A stretch of DNA of 64,000 nucleotides from Nematostella vectensis (Eukaryota > Cnidaria > Anthozoa > Actiniaria > Edwardsiidae), in contig NC_064037.1 of the NCBI RefSeq assembly GCF_932526225.1, positions 5,475,703-5,539,702 on the forward strand. Direction: 5' to 3'. The notes below the pieces were generated by a model, which was not told the origin of the DNA, searched no databases, and saw nothing but the letters and a program-made list of their open reading frames with translations. Within the stretch, counting starts at the first letter, position 1, and each line of letters opens with the position of its first letter. Positions 1-13,700 of the stretch are shown here, piece by piece. Made by a program: the position numbers and the translations under genes.

Positions 1-140
1 CTGGATTCACTTGAGTTGGAGTCAGCTGGTCTAATCCAAGTTGCAGCCAGACTTATCCCAGTAAAAGTAAGACTCATCTGAGTACAAGCCAGACTCACCA
101 GGTTACAAGCGGGACTCACCTGAGTACATAAGACATACCT
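1..140. repeat. About six degenerate 21-bp repeats carrying 5' splice-site-like sequences
   Basis: Read on the minus strand, units such as TGTACTCAGGTGAGTC follow one another from the end of MRPL18 exon 3 to the window edge. The first units keep CAG/GTGAGT or CTG/GTGAGT, and the more distal ones are degraded (CAGATGAGT, GGGATAAGT). The array starts at the exon 3 boundary, so it contains several potential donors for that exon. Confidence 0.6.
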
Positions 141-1722
141 GAGAAAAAGTCTTGCAGAAGCCTGGAGGCTTTTGGCTCAGTAAGCTTGATGCCGCCCTTT
201 TGTATGGTGCTCATGAACGCTTTCACCTGTAAAAAAGAACGAAAGAAACTTGTAAATCATTAGTGGACGTGTTACATCATTTGAATGCTTGTTGAGTTAT
301 TTGGGATTTTTGATAGGCTGACAGGAGTATGACATCATACTTTCCTCTTATTTGAATAAAACAATTTACTTTGCAGCTGGGATAAATATGGTCCAATTGT
401 TTCATTGGTGACAAAATTATAAATCTATTGCTGTATCAAGAGTTAAAAAGTGATATTTCAATTATTCAAATATCTTTGAATTGGTTGTTAAAAAAATAGT
501 TAAGCCTATGGAAAACTGGCGGCCATGCCCCACCCCTGAGGGTGATGCCCTTACCCTTAACTTTCTCTTGTCAGCCCATTCTGGTGCCCAGTAAACTCTA
601 GTAAGTCCCGCCTCAGTGCATCTCTGAGACAACACCCTGCCTATGTTAGCAGCAGCTGATGTGTCTGTAGTTTTGTACAAGCGCTTTGCGATTGGGAACT
701 CTGTGGTTGAAGCTGAAGCTAGGATCGTCCCTGTGTTATGCTGCACATATGCTTTGATGTGACGATTAGAGATGTCAAGACATAGCCTGAAGGTCAAGGT
801 CAATAAACTGAGTGAGGAACAGGGTGGCAATGAAGGTGAGGAAGCAACCACAAATTCAACTTTCTGTAAGCTGTGCAACTTAGTGGTGGTGGTGGTGGGG
901 GAGGGGGTGGAAAAGTTTTTTTTTTCAAAACTTTAACAACACCATACCTGTCAACTCTCCCGCATTAGGCGGGAGTCTCAAGATTTTGGACCCCTTCTCC
1001 CGCTCTCCCGCGTTGAGCACCAAATCTCCAGCTTTTTAGCAATTTTTATCGCTTCCGAAAAGTTATTCTATAGAAAACCATAATTTCCCCTTTTTTCTAT
1101 TAAAATATTTGAAAAAATAATTCCCTTGCGTAGCACAATTTATCTAACACCCCCGTGAGATCTATAAGTGGATTTGTTTGCGAGAGCTTTCTATACGGCA
1201 AACGCCTGCAAGGTTAAACCTACCCTTCCCCCAAAAAATGAATATACCCTACCCCTACCCCAAAAACATTCTCAAGCCTTGAGATTTTCGAAGGTTGACA
1301 GGTATGCAAAACAGACAAAATAACACGCACAGTAACACTCACTTATTGTAGTAATCTCTTCTGTTAAACTGTGTGGAATAGCCTCTCGGCTTGTCTAATC
1401 CTTGGTACTCCTTGTCCCGAGGGTTACGATTCCTAAAATCTGTTCTTGGAGCCGGGGCGGAAACCCCAATTTCTTCGCTAGATTTCTTATCTTTCAGCTG
1501 GCTTAGCCTGCATGTGGACACATAAGATAGACTTCTACATGCGCGAGGCCTTCTCAACAACGTCGCACTGAATAACTCGCGAAATTTGATAATAAAATTT
1601 TGCACAATTGCACTTGGTTTGGCCATAGCGGCCGCCATGTTTTTAACAGAGCGCCTGCTCTGAAAAGAATACCGCTGACCTAGATTATCTGCACGTGTGA
1701 TTATATTTCGAAAACAAACCAT
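116..1722 (-). CDS. MRPL18: Mitochondrial large-subunit ribosomal protein uL18m (MRPL18)
   Basis: Three coding exons in transcript order: 1722-1343, 786-555 and 226-116 (or 226-139 if the donor at 138 is used). Phases close (380 nt, 232 nt, then phase 0). Exon 1 carries an Arg-rich N-terminus like a mitochondrial presequence, then a NRNPRD motif typical of MRPL18. Exon 2 encodes the uL18 core, including RHIKAYVQHNTG, ASTTEFPIAKRLY, NIGRVLSQRCTEAGL and a tryptophan-containing segment. Exon 3 encodes the C-terminal KGGIKLTEP, matching the family's GGVxLxEP end. Known role: a uL18 homologue in the 39S mitoribosome, near 5S rRNA/tRNA-Val in other animals. Two good starts exist: ATG at 1722 gives 240 aa, and ATG at 1638 (MAAAMAKPS) gives 212 aa and places the presequence at the N-terminus. 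The second is more plausible for targeting. The last exon either reads to a TGA at 118-116 or is spliced beyond the window edge. The gene is head to head with NLE1. Confidence 0.78.
943..1306. mobile_element. Non-autonomous DNA element with CATACCTGTCAAC terminal inverted repeats
   Basis: The left end reads CATACCTGTCAACT and the right end is its reverse complement (GTTGACAGGTATG). Inside are CTCCCGC-rich blocks and an inverted CTCAAGATTTT / GAGATTTTCG pair. It has no ORF. It sits in MRPL18 intron 1. The class is inferred from structure only. Confidence 0.6.
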
Positions 1723-1777
1723 TTTACGACAGGGATTTTTAGTAACTCTAGTGTTCTTCCATAAATTTTATAATAGA
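1639..1777. promoter_or_regulatory. Shared bidirectional promoter region of MRPL18 and NLE1
   Basis: The two divergent start codons are only 56 bp apart (1722 and 1778), or 140 bp apart if MRPL18 starts at 1638. Core promoter elements for both genes must lie in or beside this stretch. I see no TATA box. Sharing is inferred from spacing alone. Confidence 0.5.
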
Positions 1778-4700
1778 ATGAGGTAGGTGTTTATTAGATT
1801 TTGGTGTCAACAGCTGTAGAAGTTTAGACGCTGCCAAATCCAGTTAGTTTCTTACCTTTGCTTTCTACTCTATTTGGGTTTTTCAAGTGACGGAAGAATT
1901 CTTGCACAGTTCAAGAGTGAGGATGGAGAGCTTGTTGGTGCACCATTTGACCTCCCTGTCGACATCACACCAGATAAACTAGAGCTTGTGTGCAATGCAG
2001 TACTGCAAAAGGTAGGCTTTTCACAATAATCAACAATTCATGGTAGCTCGCAAGCATATCCAAGTTTAGCCAATCATAACTATAAGTTTAGTTTTACATT
2101 GAGTAAGTCAGTCAGCGAGTCCCTAGACAGTCAGTCAGTGAGTCAGTCATCTATTCTAGTCTCGTATTACTGCTATTACTTACATCTTTCTATTCTAATA
2201 GCCAGTGAGTCATTCTGTCAGTCAATTTGTTAGTTCCTTTTGAATAACTGCTCTCATCTATGATATTAAATTGCTATCAAAGATGTGTGTCCTCATATAT
2301 GTGACATCTCACGGGAAAACCAACCTCAGAGTTTTTCACTAGCCATTCTTTTTTGGTTTCTCAAAAAGGGAACAAACCCACATGCCGGATCGTATCCTAG
2401 ATAACGTAATCGTTGGAAAGAATTAGTATTGTGACAAAACGTCCTCAAAAGAAAAAGATAAACTTGAGTGTGCGACTCGCAAGTAAACATTTCTGTCATA
2501 GCTACAATTATTCCACAGGGCCGAAAGAAAGCAAGCATCCCTGCTGTTGTTTCATAGAACAACAGAGTTTTCTTTCTTCTTGCACCCTTGGCTGAGAAGG
2601 GACTTCTCAGCCAAGGGTGAGAAGTCCCAAGGTCCTCTTGATACCACTGAAGATTGGATACTGTCATCGCAATTTTGGGGAAACACAAACTATGACAACG
2701 AAAAACACAATTCAGATGGATCATTGCAAACAGTTTAAGCAAAGCATCAGAGTGGTTTTACTTTGACCTACACTACAAGGCCTACATTGATCATTACACA
2801 GGGTTTATTTATCATCTATAGAAATGGGTTTCAGAGTAGGCCGTGGATATTGATAAGTAAGGGAAGTCAAATTCTTTTAAAAAGAAACCAGCGCTCTTTG
2901 GAAAATAGGTGGCAGTTCCGCCCTGAATAGGAGACCTACAATTGCTTTTGTTCCCTAAGGGTTTAGCACTTCATGTTTAAGACCAGATCATCAGCTTTGC
3001 TCGCGCACACTTTTTAGCATGCACGTTATAAGTTCAAAGCAAGTTCTTTAATTTGATATATTTTTCAGCAATGTCCTGGAAATAGCAACCTATCATTGGG
3101 ATGTCTTTTTTGAAACACCATTGCCAAGAAATGTATGACTGAGCTACACAATTATTTTTCGCAGTCAGATAAATCACCTTGTTTCTTAAATGTTTAGGCC
3201 TGCGTCTAACTAGAGTAAGCGAATAATAGTAACTTATCGCATTAACTTTCCTTTGTTATTATTTCTAAGCGGGCTCTTTTTCAGCATGTCCTATTATTTT
3301 CCAAACAACATGCACAGAAGTATCGAGTAAGGTCGGTCAGATTACGCCACAACTTCAAACCGTGCGCACGATGAGTCTACCAGGAATGTTGAGTCTCGGA
3401 GAGATAGACCGTAGGGTGTTAGCGGCTCAGGCACTCACCTTAAATCTGAAGAAAGCCACTTCAAGCGAAGTTGAGACACTGGTGAATGCCCATGCTGAAG
3501 CCATTGGCAGTCCTCCCGAGTTCTTTTTTTTCCTCTGCTTTCTGTGTGTTCACACTTCATGGGCCCAGAAACCCATGTTGTTGTAAACAACCAGTTGAAG
3601 GAGCCACCCATCATATGGAATGTTGTTCTGGCAGACAAGGGCCAAAAGAAGTCTCCCGCGCTTAACCGACTTCTGTTCTATTCTATACTTCGATTCAAGC
3701 TATGGAGAAAGATCAGTGATGCGAGACAGAACAAGAGAGAGAACCAGAGAAACAAGAGGAAGAAGATGATCTACAAATATATATTGAACACTTTTCAATG
3801 GAAGAACCCCATTATACCCTCAAGCGCAATGGAGGCAGAGTTGTTGGCCTATACGACGAGATATCTCTACTGTACAAGCAGTTAGACTAGTACAAGAATG
3901 GGTTGTCGGCCAGAAAAACACTACTATCCCTTATCAACGGCAGTGCTTGGCGGCGCAACTCTCAGAGTGTTGTGACAAAGACGTGGTTCAACGTGGCTGG
4001 CTTTGTGCAGCCCGATGTTATCGTGAGCCTTCTCAATGGGAACGACTATAACGGCTTCTGCGACTGGCAGTTCTTTATTTGTCCTCCAGTGACAGACGCA
4101 GACTATCACGAGATGAAGACAATGCTGGAAGGACACAAGACTTCAAGGAAGTGTTTGATGTCCTTGACAAGGAACACTTGGTTGGTAAGCCTGAGAACTC
4201 AATGGGTGAGGGAGCGCACGAAGATGAATAGGAGGAAAAGAGAGCTTCACTGACATGACCGAGACCGTAAGAGCATTCTTTCAAAAGCAAAGGGACAAGT
4301 GGTCTGAGTTGCCACAGTTTTATACGCCCTTCATCAGGCAGTAACAAAGGTTGTGAATGGAGCTATGTAATCCCAAAGCAATACATGGACAAAGCATCGG
4401 AACTGTTGAACTTCCTTATCAGCCAGAAGTTTGCCTCCAACGTCTGTAGTTGCTGAAGAAACCATTGCGCCCACCTACGACGAGTATCGTGTGAAGAGAG
4501 TGCTCGAGCTTTCTTCACCAATCACTGTGACGAAGATCTCCCAGCACCATAAACAGAAACGCGTTGATAACAAATACCGAAAAGAGGAGGCTCTAACGTT
4601 TCATGGTAACCTTTCGTATAACCATTTATTGTAAATATTTAGCTTTTCAGATGTGCATAAGTTTTCCAATAGAACTGCAGAGACTTTTACGCTTTTAACC

Positions 4701-7700
4701 TTTTATATAATTTGTAAATAATTAGCTTTTTGTGTGAGCATGTTTTTGAAGACTGTATTGATGCACGTTTTTATATATTTCACTTTCTTATAAACAAATA
4801 AACAGCCATATCGATTAAAGTAAAATGTGTGATTTACTTTTCTTTAGTTTGACATATAAGATGTTTTGGCCTGGTGAAAGGGGCACTTACACGCATTTGC
4901 TATGAAATAAATATAAAATAGTGTGTAACAAGTGAAACTAAATGAAACTATGTTCTTTTAAATGGGTTGTATGCGGAGGATCTAGTTGGTTAGCTCTATG
5001 CAATGTCAGTGTTTGAGTAAAGCTACCTTCTCCAAAACCTAAAAGTACTGTTTTCAATCCGTTTCCATCCGCTCGATGTGAGACGTTCAAACCAAAATAT
5101 TGAATTTATCTTAAAGATCAAAGGCCAATTAACAAACCTACAATGTTATTTTGGTTAGTTTATAAAATTTTGACTTCTTTCGAGCTCTTCGAAATAACCC
5201 TAAAATCAATGTTCAACCCTGCAATTGCCCCAGAATAGACATCGGTGTAGTTGACTGCTACGTTCTAAATATACAGAATAGATACTAGCTGTCTATAGAC
5301 AGTCAATTGACGAATAAATTGTATAATTAGACAGAATAGACAGAATAGACATCGGTGTAGTTGACTGCTTCATTCTAAATATTCAGAATAGATACTAGCT
5401 GTCTATAGACAGTCAATTGAGGTATAAAGTGTATATAAATAGACAGAATTGACATTAGTGCTGCTTCATTCTAAATATACAGAATAGATACTAGCTGTCT
5501 ATTGACAGTAAATTGATGTATAAAGTGTATAATTAGACAGAATAGACATTGGTACAGTGCTGCTTCGTTCTAAATATACAGAATAGATACTAGCTGTCTA
5601 TTAGACAGTCAATTGACGTATAAAGTGTATAATTAGACAGTATAGACATTGGTACAGTGCTGCTTCGTTCTAAATATACAGAATAGATACTAGCTGTCTA
5701 TAGGCAGTTAATTGATGTATAGAGTGTATAATAGACAGAATAGACATTAGTGCGGCTTCGTTCTAAATATACAGAATAGATACTAGCTGTATATAGACAG
5801 TCAATTTATGTTTAAAGTGTATAAATAGACACAATAGAAAAGAACAGATATTGGTACAGTGCTGCTTAGATTCTGTCTATTGACAGTACATTGATGTATA
5901 AAGTGTATAATTAGACAGAATAGACATTGGTACAGTGCTGTTTCGTTCTAATTATACAGAATAGATACTAGCTGTCTATTAGACAGTCAATTGACGTATA
6001 AAGTGTATAATTAGACAGAATTGACATTGGTACAGTGCTGCTTCGTTCTAAATGGTAGATTCTAACTGTCTATTGACAATAAATTGATAAATAGGAGACT
6101 CCTTGAAGAATATACAGTCTATACTGTGTGTGTATATGACAGTAAATTGTGTCTATATATACAGTTTTGACCAATATCATATAAACTGTCTATCCTGCTA
6201 TACCGCACCTCACTCAGATGGACATTTTGTATCGAAGCCAGTGTTATTTCTCACTTTTTGTACTCGCATTTATTTAATCGTACATAAATAACTATGAAGT
6301 ACTTAGTCTAGCAATTTAATGGATCGATTTTGTGCAAGTAATGTATTGGGGGAATAAAGGGGACAGTTGTGATTCAAACTCGTAAGGCTTTCTTTAGGAA
6401 TGAGAACCGAAGCGAAACCGAAGCCGTTGGTAAACTCTCACTTTGACGATCATACCCTCACTACTGAAATTGCACAGGAAGAAATAAGATGTACTTAGTC
6501 TAGTAATTAGTAATCTAGGAATTAAAGCAGTTGTGACTTGAACTCGTGTTGGTTATCCTGTTAAAAATCCAAATAATACAGATGTCCAACTATATCTCCT
6601 TCTAGTACTGTCTCTTATTATTGCACCAATATAATGTGGGATTTGTTTCCATTCACATTACTTCCACACATTAACTCACTCTTTGTATTAACATACATTT
6701 GTATTTACTGATTAATGATGAGTGCAAAAAAAACAAAACATGACATTTCTTTATTGTGTTATATCACTAGGAAGAGACTGTCCCGTACAGTTTTTTTGTG
6801 AATGAGTCTGAGGTCATAGGTTCTCTACAAGACACCTTGCACAAGCAGGATGTAGAGACGGAAAAAGTTGTTGAAATAGTCTACCAACCCCAAGCAGTGT
6901 TTAAGGTCAGGGCTGTCACCAGATGTACCAGCTCCATTCCAGGTTAGTCAAGAGCTGAGAACATGCCTATGTTGTCACATTTTTTACCCATATTGAACTA
7001 AAAAATAAAACTTGTTTACAGGGCATACTGAAGCCGTGATCTCTGTTGCCTTCAGTCCAGATGGAAGGTACTGCTCATTGTGCTATTTTAGAGTATTTTT
7101 AATGAATACAATTACAATTTCTCGACAACATGGCTGAAGAAGAGTTTAAAGTTGTATAACTCAAGACCTTGGTACAATTAATAAAGATAAAAATATTTTT
7201 TCAACTACAGTCAGGAACTTGAATCACTGTTTCATAAATACTCCACAATTGTATAGCACAGCAATCATTATATATCGCATAGTGGTTATGTTGTTTGGGG
7301 TTTCCATGGCATTATTATAGGAAAGTATTGTAAAAAGTAACCACTGTGCAATAGGAGGTAAAAAATACAGGGATTGTTAAAGACTGGACGGTGAAATGTG
7401 TCTGCGTCCACTTAATAGAGGTGTCTGCTTAATGGAGGTATAATTTACTGAATTTAAGTGGCCAAAAAAATCGGACTTCAAATGGTGTCTGCCAAATAGA
7501 GGTTGTCAGTTATATGGAGGGGTCACTGTTAGTAGCTTTATGAAGGATGACATCTTTGTCCAGTAGTACCAAACGCATAGTATGACAGCACCAACATGCT
7601 ATAAGGAGCAAATCATGAAATTAACCTCATAGTTCAATATGTTTTCTGCAAAGAATAATTGTGATGGATCCATTTGCAGATACCTTGCTAGCGGTTCTGG

Positions 7701-10700
7701 GGACACCACAGTCAGATTCTGGGATGTAACCACGGAGACACCTCACTTCACTTGTAAAGGTGAATTGGAAATTTATAGTACATATCAATATAAGAGAGTG
7801 ATACTTGAGATGGAGATAGGCATTAGACAATTTTATTACTGAGCCTTGGTAACTAGAATGAACATGAGTTTCCATTTCCCTGAACTTCCATCCCTTGGAT
7901 AAATATTGCAGTATTTTCACTCCAGTGAATGTTTTTAATGTCAAGGTCACATGCATTGGATACTGCATATAGCCTGGTCACCTGACGGGAAGAAGCTTGC
8001 CTCTGGCTGCAAAAATGGCGAGGTATGGAAGGGATCAGAACCCCGGGGATAGGACTCCCCATAACAGTAGAGGGGGTAATTGTACTACCTTTTTGAGGTT
8101 TAAAATTCAACTAACTGCTATCACTTAGGGGATGTTCAAAATTTTTCCGCTTCTGCTATCCCTTAGAGGGTCTCACGCTAGTTGATCATCACATCCTAAT
8201 GACAATTGTCCATGAATGTAGTCAGAAAAGAGATGTACTCTAGGGTGGAAAACTGAAAATTTGCTTCGAGTTAGCAATTGCTCTGACCATGCCTAGTGTG
8301 CTATTTAGGGTAAGAATTGCTGTTGGCCACACCCAAAGTGCTATCCCTTTAGGGTTAATCACCCTTGTCTGTTCTATGGGAGTCACCCCCCCCCCCCCCC
8401 CTTGATCAGAATAACCCATTTTCAAATCATGCCCTATCCATGAAATTTGATGACATACAGTATTATCCGAGGCAGACAGTTCATTCCCCAGCATACAGGA
8501 TAATGATGCAAATAATGTATGTATATTGGTGCTGCAGATCAGGATATGGGATCCAGCGACAGGAAAACAAATGGGAAAGACACTCAAAGGGCATTTAAAA
8601 TGGATAACATGGCTTAGCTGGGAGCCTTTACATAGGTAAGAATTTGATCTTAGTTAATGAGCTGAAGTCATACATAAACTTTCAACCTGATTAATCAAAC
8701 CCTTTGGGGGATGGGAAATCCGAACAAATTTTCAGGGGGGTGGTGAAGGGTGAGTCTTCTGACAAGAATATGAACACCCCAAAGAACAAAAAGGGACTTT
8801 ATTATGCCATTGCAGTAACTTCACAGCACAGTTATTATCACATCTACTGTAGCTACAAAAAAGTTTGACTTTTAAATTTATACCATACCAGATTGACTTA
8901 GAATAGCTTTACTGTATTTCTCTTATTTGCTTATGCTTTATAGTTTTGTCTACTATTAGCACGTTGTTTGCGAACCAGAAGTAGACTTCCCCCCCTTGTG
9001 GGCGGGAGGTGGCCAACACCTGCACCCCCTGCATACGGGTCTGTTAATAATGTAAAATTACAACACTACTGTGGCAAAATTCCAGATGGGTTTGGCAGTG
9101 TTGTGAGCGCAATTGCAATCTTCCTCTAAGAAATTTAAACGCCTGAAGGACTTAAGTGTCAAGTCAATTACCATTTCTTGCAGGATTGGAGTGGGGTGTA
9201 AGTGGAAGAAAAAAATTATGGGTGAATGGATCATATCTGGAAGATTATACTTTACTGAGGGCGAATGTTAATCCACCCACTCTCAAAATGTTACAAAATA
9301 CTACAAAAAATACACCATTTCTTTTACTGACATCTTGACTTTTCCTTTTAAGAAATCCAGACTGTAGATACTTGGCAAGCTCTTCAAAGGTGGCATACTT
9401 GATTTCATTATATGTTTCAAGAAATTCAGTAGAATACAAGTATTGTAATCTTTATTTAAAGAGGGTGATATTTTAACTTTTTTTGTTTTGCAGGACTCTT
9501 CTGTTAAAATCTGGGATACAGCAACTGGATCAGTTGACAAAACATTCTCCAGCCACACCCAGTCAGTCACATGCGTCAAATGGGGAGGGGAGGGGTTAAT
9601 TTACAGTGCATCTCAGGATAGAACTATAAAAGTCTGGAGAGCAGAGGATGTGAGTATACATGACGTATTTCTGTTTTTACTCATGTATAAGATGCACTTA
9701 TGTATAATACTCAACCGGATTTTTTGGGTCATTTCACAAAAAAGACAGGTAACTATTATTTGACAAAAATCCTAGATGAGTATGTTGAAAAATAATTGTC
9801 ATGTTCGCCTTGAAGACATCGAAAACTATCAAGATGTTTTCCTTGATTTAGATCTGGTCAAAATAACACCTTGCGGAGTATAAATAACTTGACTAATTAT
9901 TCACGGGTCAAATATTCAAGAGCTTTCTATTTTTTTAATTGTTATGTCATTTTTTTTATTTATAATACGCACCCCGATTTTGGAGTTTATTTTCACCTGA
10001 AAAAAATGCATATTATACATGAGTAAATACGGTAGTTAACAAATAAAACAAAGGGACCTGCGCTTATGACCACACCCTCCTACACCAATGAGACTCACTG
10101 TTACAGGAGTAAGGTGCAATAGGTAAGGAATAAAAGTTTAAGTAAAAACACAAAACAAAGCAAGATAGACCAAGTAATAGTTATCATCAGTAAATGTGCT
10201 GATTTGGGGTCATAAACATTCTTCTCTTGTTTGTTTTTTTGCAGGGAGTGCTGTGCAGAACTCTACAGGGACATGCTCACTGGGTACGATTGGACTATAG
10301 TTATTGGGGTGAATGATCTGATTGATCTGATTTTTTTTTTTTTTTTCTCACAGGTAAACCACATGGCTCTCAATACAGATTATGTCTTAAGAACTGGTGC
10401 ATTTGAACCATCCAAGGGGACAACTTTACAAACTATGTCTGCAGAGACATTACAAAGTGAAGCATCAAAAAGATACAAAGAGGCCAAGGTAGGTGCAGTA
10501 TGTACTGTAGAAACTTATTTTCAGTGACTGCGATATATATAAATTTTCCTTTTCAATTTCTGATATTCTAAAAGTTAAGGCCAGGCTAAATGCTGTGAGC
10601 AAACTGTACATTAGCATATGGCATGTATCCTAGTTAAGCTATCCCTGAAGACATTGGCAACTCCCTCTTGGATCACCTCTACCTTATTCTCTACCTTTCT

Positions 10701-13700
10701 CGTGTCAGTTCAACTGCCTCCAAAAACTTTTTTGAAGTAAAGTCCTCCGTCTACTGTAGTTACACCCACAGGAGACCATAGTCCTCTGCAAACATTAATA
10801 TCCATCTCACTTTCTCTCAGGGGAGTAAAGCTGAGCGCCTTGTTTCTGGGTCAGATGACTTTACGCTCTTTCTATGGGAGCCTGAGGCTAAAACGAAACC
10901 CATAGCACGCATGACAGGTAAGGCTAGCAAAAATTACTGAAACCTTTGCACGCATGACAGATAAGACTAGTACAGATTGCTGAACCCTTGGTATGTATGA
11001 CTGGTAAGAATAGTAAAAATTACTAAAACCTTAACACGCATGACAGATAAGGATAGCAAAGATTACTGAAACCTTTGCTCGCATGACAGATAAAACTAGT
11101 AAAGATTACTGAAACCTTAACACGCATGACAGATAAGGCTAGCAAAGATTACTGAAACCTTTGCACGCATGACAGATAAGGATAGCAAGGATTACTGAAA
11201 CCTTTGCACGCATGACAGATAAGGCTAGTACAGATTGCTGAACCCTTGGTACGCATGACTGATAAGACAGTACAGATTGCTGAACCCTTGGTACGCATGA
11301 CTGGTAAGGCAGTACAGATTGCTGAACCCTTGGTACGCATGACTGGTAAGGCAGTACAGATTGCTGAACCCTTGGTACGCATGACTGGTAAGACTGTACA
11401 GATTGCTGAACCCTTGGTACGCATGACTGGTAAGACTGTACAGATTGTTGAACCCTTGGTACGCATGACTGGTAAGACTAGTACAGATTGCTGAACCCTT
11501 GGTACGCATGACTGGTAAGGCAGTACAGATTGCTGAACCCTTGGTACGCATGACTGGTAAGACTAGTACAGATTGCTGAACCCTTGGTACGCATGACTAG
11601 TAAGACTAGTACAGATTGCTGAACCCTTGGTACGCATGACTGGTAAGACTAGTACAGATTGCTGAACCCTTGGTACGCATGACTGATAAGACTAGTACAG
11701 ATTGCTGAACCCTTGGTACGCATGACTGGTAAGACTAGTACAGATTGCTGAACCCTTGGTACGCATGACTGGTAAGGCAGTACAGATTGCTGAACCCTTG
11801 GTACGCATGACTGGTAAGACTGTACAGATTGCTGAACCCTTGGTACGCATGACTGGTAAGACTAGTACAGATTGCTGAACCCTTGGTACGCATGACTGGT
11901 AAGACTGTACAGATTGCTGAACCCTTGGTATGCATGACTGGTAAGACTAGTACAGATTGCTGAACCCTTGGTACGCATGACTGGTAAGGCTGTACAGATT
12001 GCTGAACCCTTGGTACGCATGACTGGTAAGACTAGTACAGATTGCTGAACCCTTGGTACGCATGACTGGTAAGGCAGTACAGATTGCTGAACCCTTGGTA
12101 CGCATGACTGGTAAGACTAGTACAGATTGCTGAACCCTTGGTACGCATGACTGGTAAGACTAGTACAGATTGCTGAACCCTTGGTACGCATGACTGGTAA
12201 GACTAGTACAGATTGCTGAACCCTTGGTATGCATGACTGGTAAGACAGTACAGATTGCTGAACCCTTGGTACGCATGACTGGTAAGACTAGTACAGATTG
12301 CTGAACCCTTGGTACGCATGACTGGTAAGGCAGTACAGATTGCTGAACCCTTGGTACGCATGACTGGTACGACAGTACAGATTGCTGAACCCTTGGTACG
12401 CATGACTGGTAAGGCAGTACAGATTGCTGAACCCTTGGTATGCATGACTGGTAAGGCAGTACAGATTGCTGAACCCTTGGTACGCATGACTGGTAAGGCA
12501 GTACAGATTGCTGAACCCTTGGTACGCATGACTGGTAAGGCAGTACAGATTGCTGAACCCTTGGTACGCACGACTGGTAAGGCAGTACAGATTGCTGAAC
12601 CCTTGGTACGCAAGACTGGTAAGACTAGTACAGATTGCTGAACCCTTGGTACGCATGACTGGTAAGACTAGTACAGATTGTTGAACCCTTGGTACGCACG
12701 ACTGGTAAGGCAGTACAGATTGCTGAACCCTTGGTACGCATGACTGGTAAGACTAGTACAGATTGCTGAACCCTTGGTATGCATGACTGGTAAGACTAGT
12801 ACAGATTGTTGAACCCTTGGTACGCATGACTGGTAAGACTAGTACAGATTGCTGAACCCTTGGTACGCATGACTGATAAGACTAGTACAGATTGCTGAAC
12901 CCTTGGTACGCATGACTGGTAAGACTAGTACAGATTGCTGAACCCTTGGTACGCATGACTGGTAAGACTAGTACATATTGCTGAACCCTTGGTACGCATG
13001 ACTGGTAAGACTAGTACAGATTGCTGAACCCTTGGTACGCATGACTGGTAAGGCAGTACAGATTGCTGAACCCTTGGTATGCATGACTGGTAAGACTAGT
13101 ACAGATTGCTGAACCCTTGGTACGCATGACTGGTAAGACTAGTACAGATTGTTGAACCCTTGGTACGCACGACTGGTAAGGCAGTACAGATTGCTGAACC
13201 CTTGGTACGCATGACTGGTAAGACTAGTACAGATTGCTGAACCCTTGGTACGCATGACTGGTAAGACTGGTACAGATTGTTGAACCCTTGGTACGCATGA
13301 CTGGTAAGACTAGTACAGATTGCTGAACCCTTGGTACGCATGACTGGTAAGACTAGTACAGATTGCTGAACCCTTGGTACGCATGACTGATAAGACTAGT
13401 ACAGATTGCTGAACCCTTGGTACGCATGACTGGTAAGACTAGTACAGATTGCTGAACCCTTGGTACGCATGACTGGTAAGACTAGTACAGATTGCTGAAC
13501 CCTTGGTACGCATGACTGGTAAGACTAGTACAGATTGCTGAACCCTTGGTACGCATGACTGGTAAGGCAGTACAGATTGCTGAACCCTTGGTATGCATGA
13601 CTGGTAAGACTAGTACAGATTGCTGAACCCTTGGTACGCATGACTGGTAAGACTAGTACAGATTGCTGAACCCTTGGTACGCATGACTGGTAAGACTGTA

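Noticed and set aside
2326-2742. 138-codon minus-strand ORF in NLE1 intron 2
   Set aside because: It runs through the hairpin region and shows no recognisable domain; probably part of a non-coding repeat.
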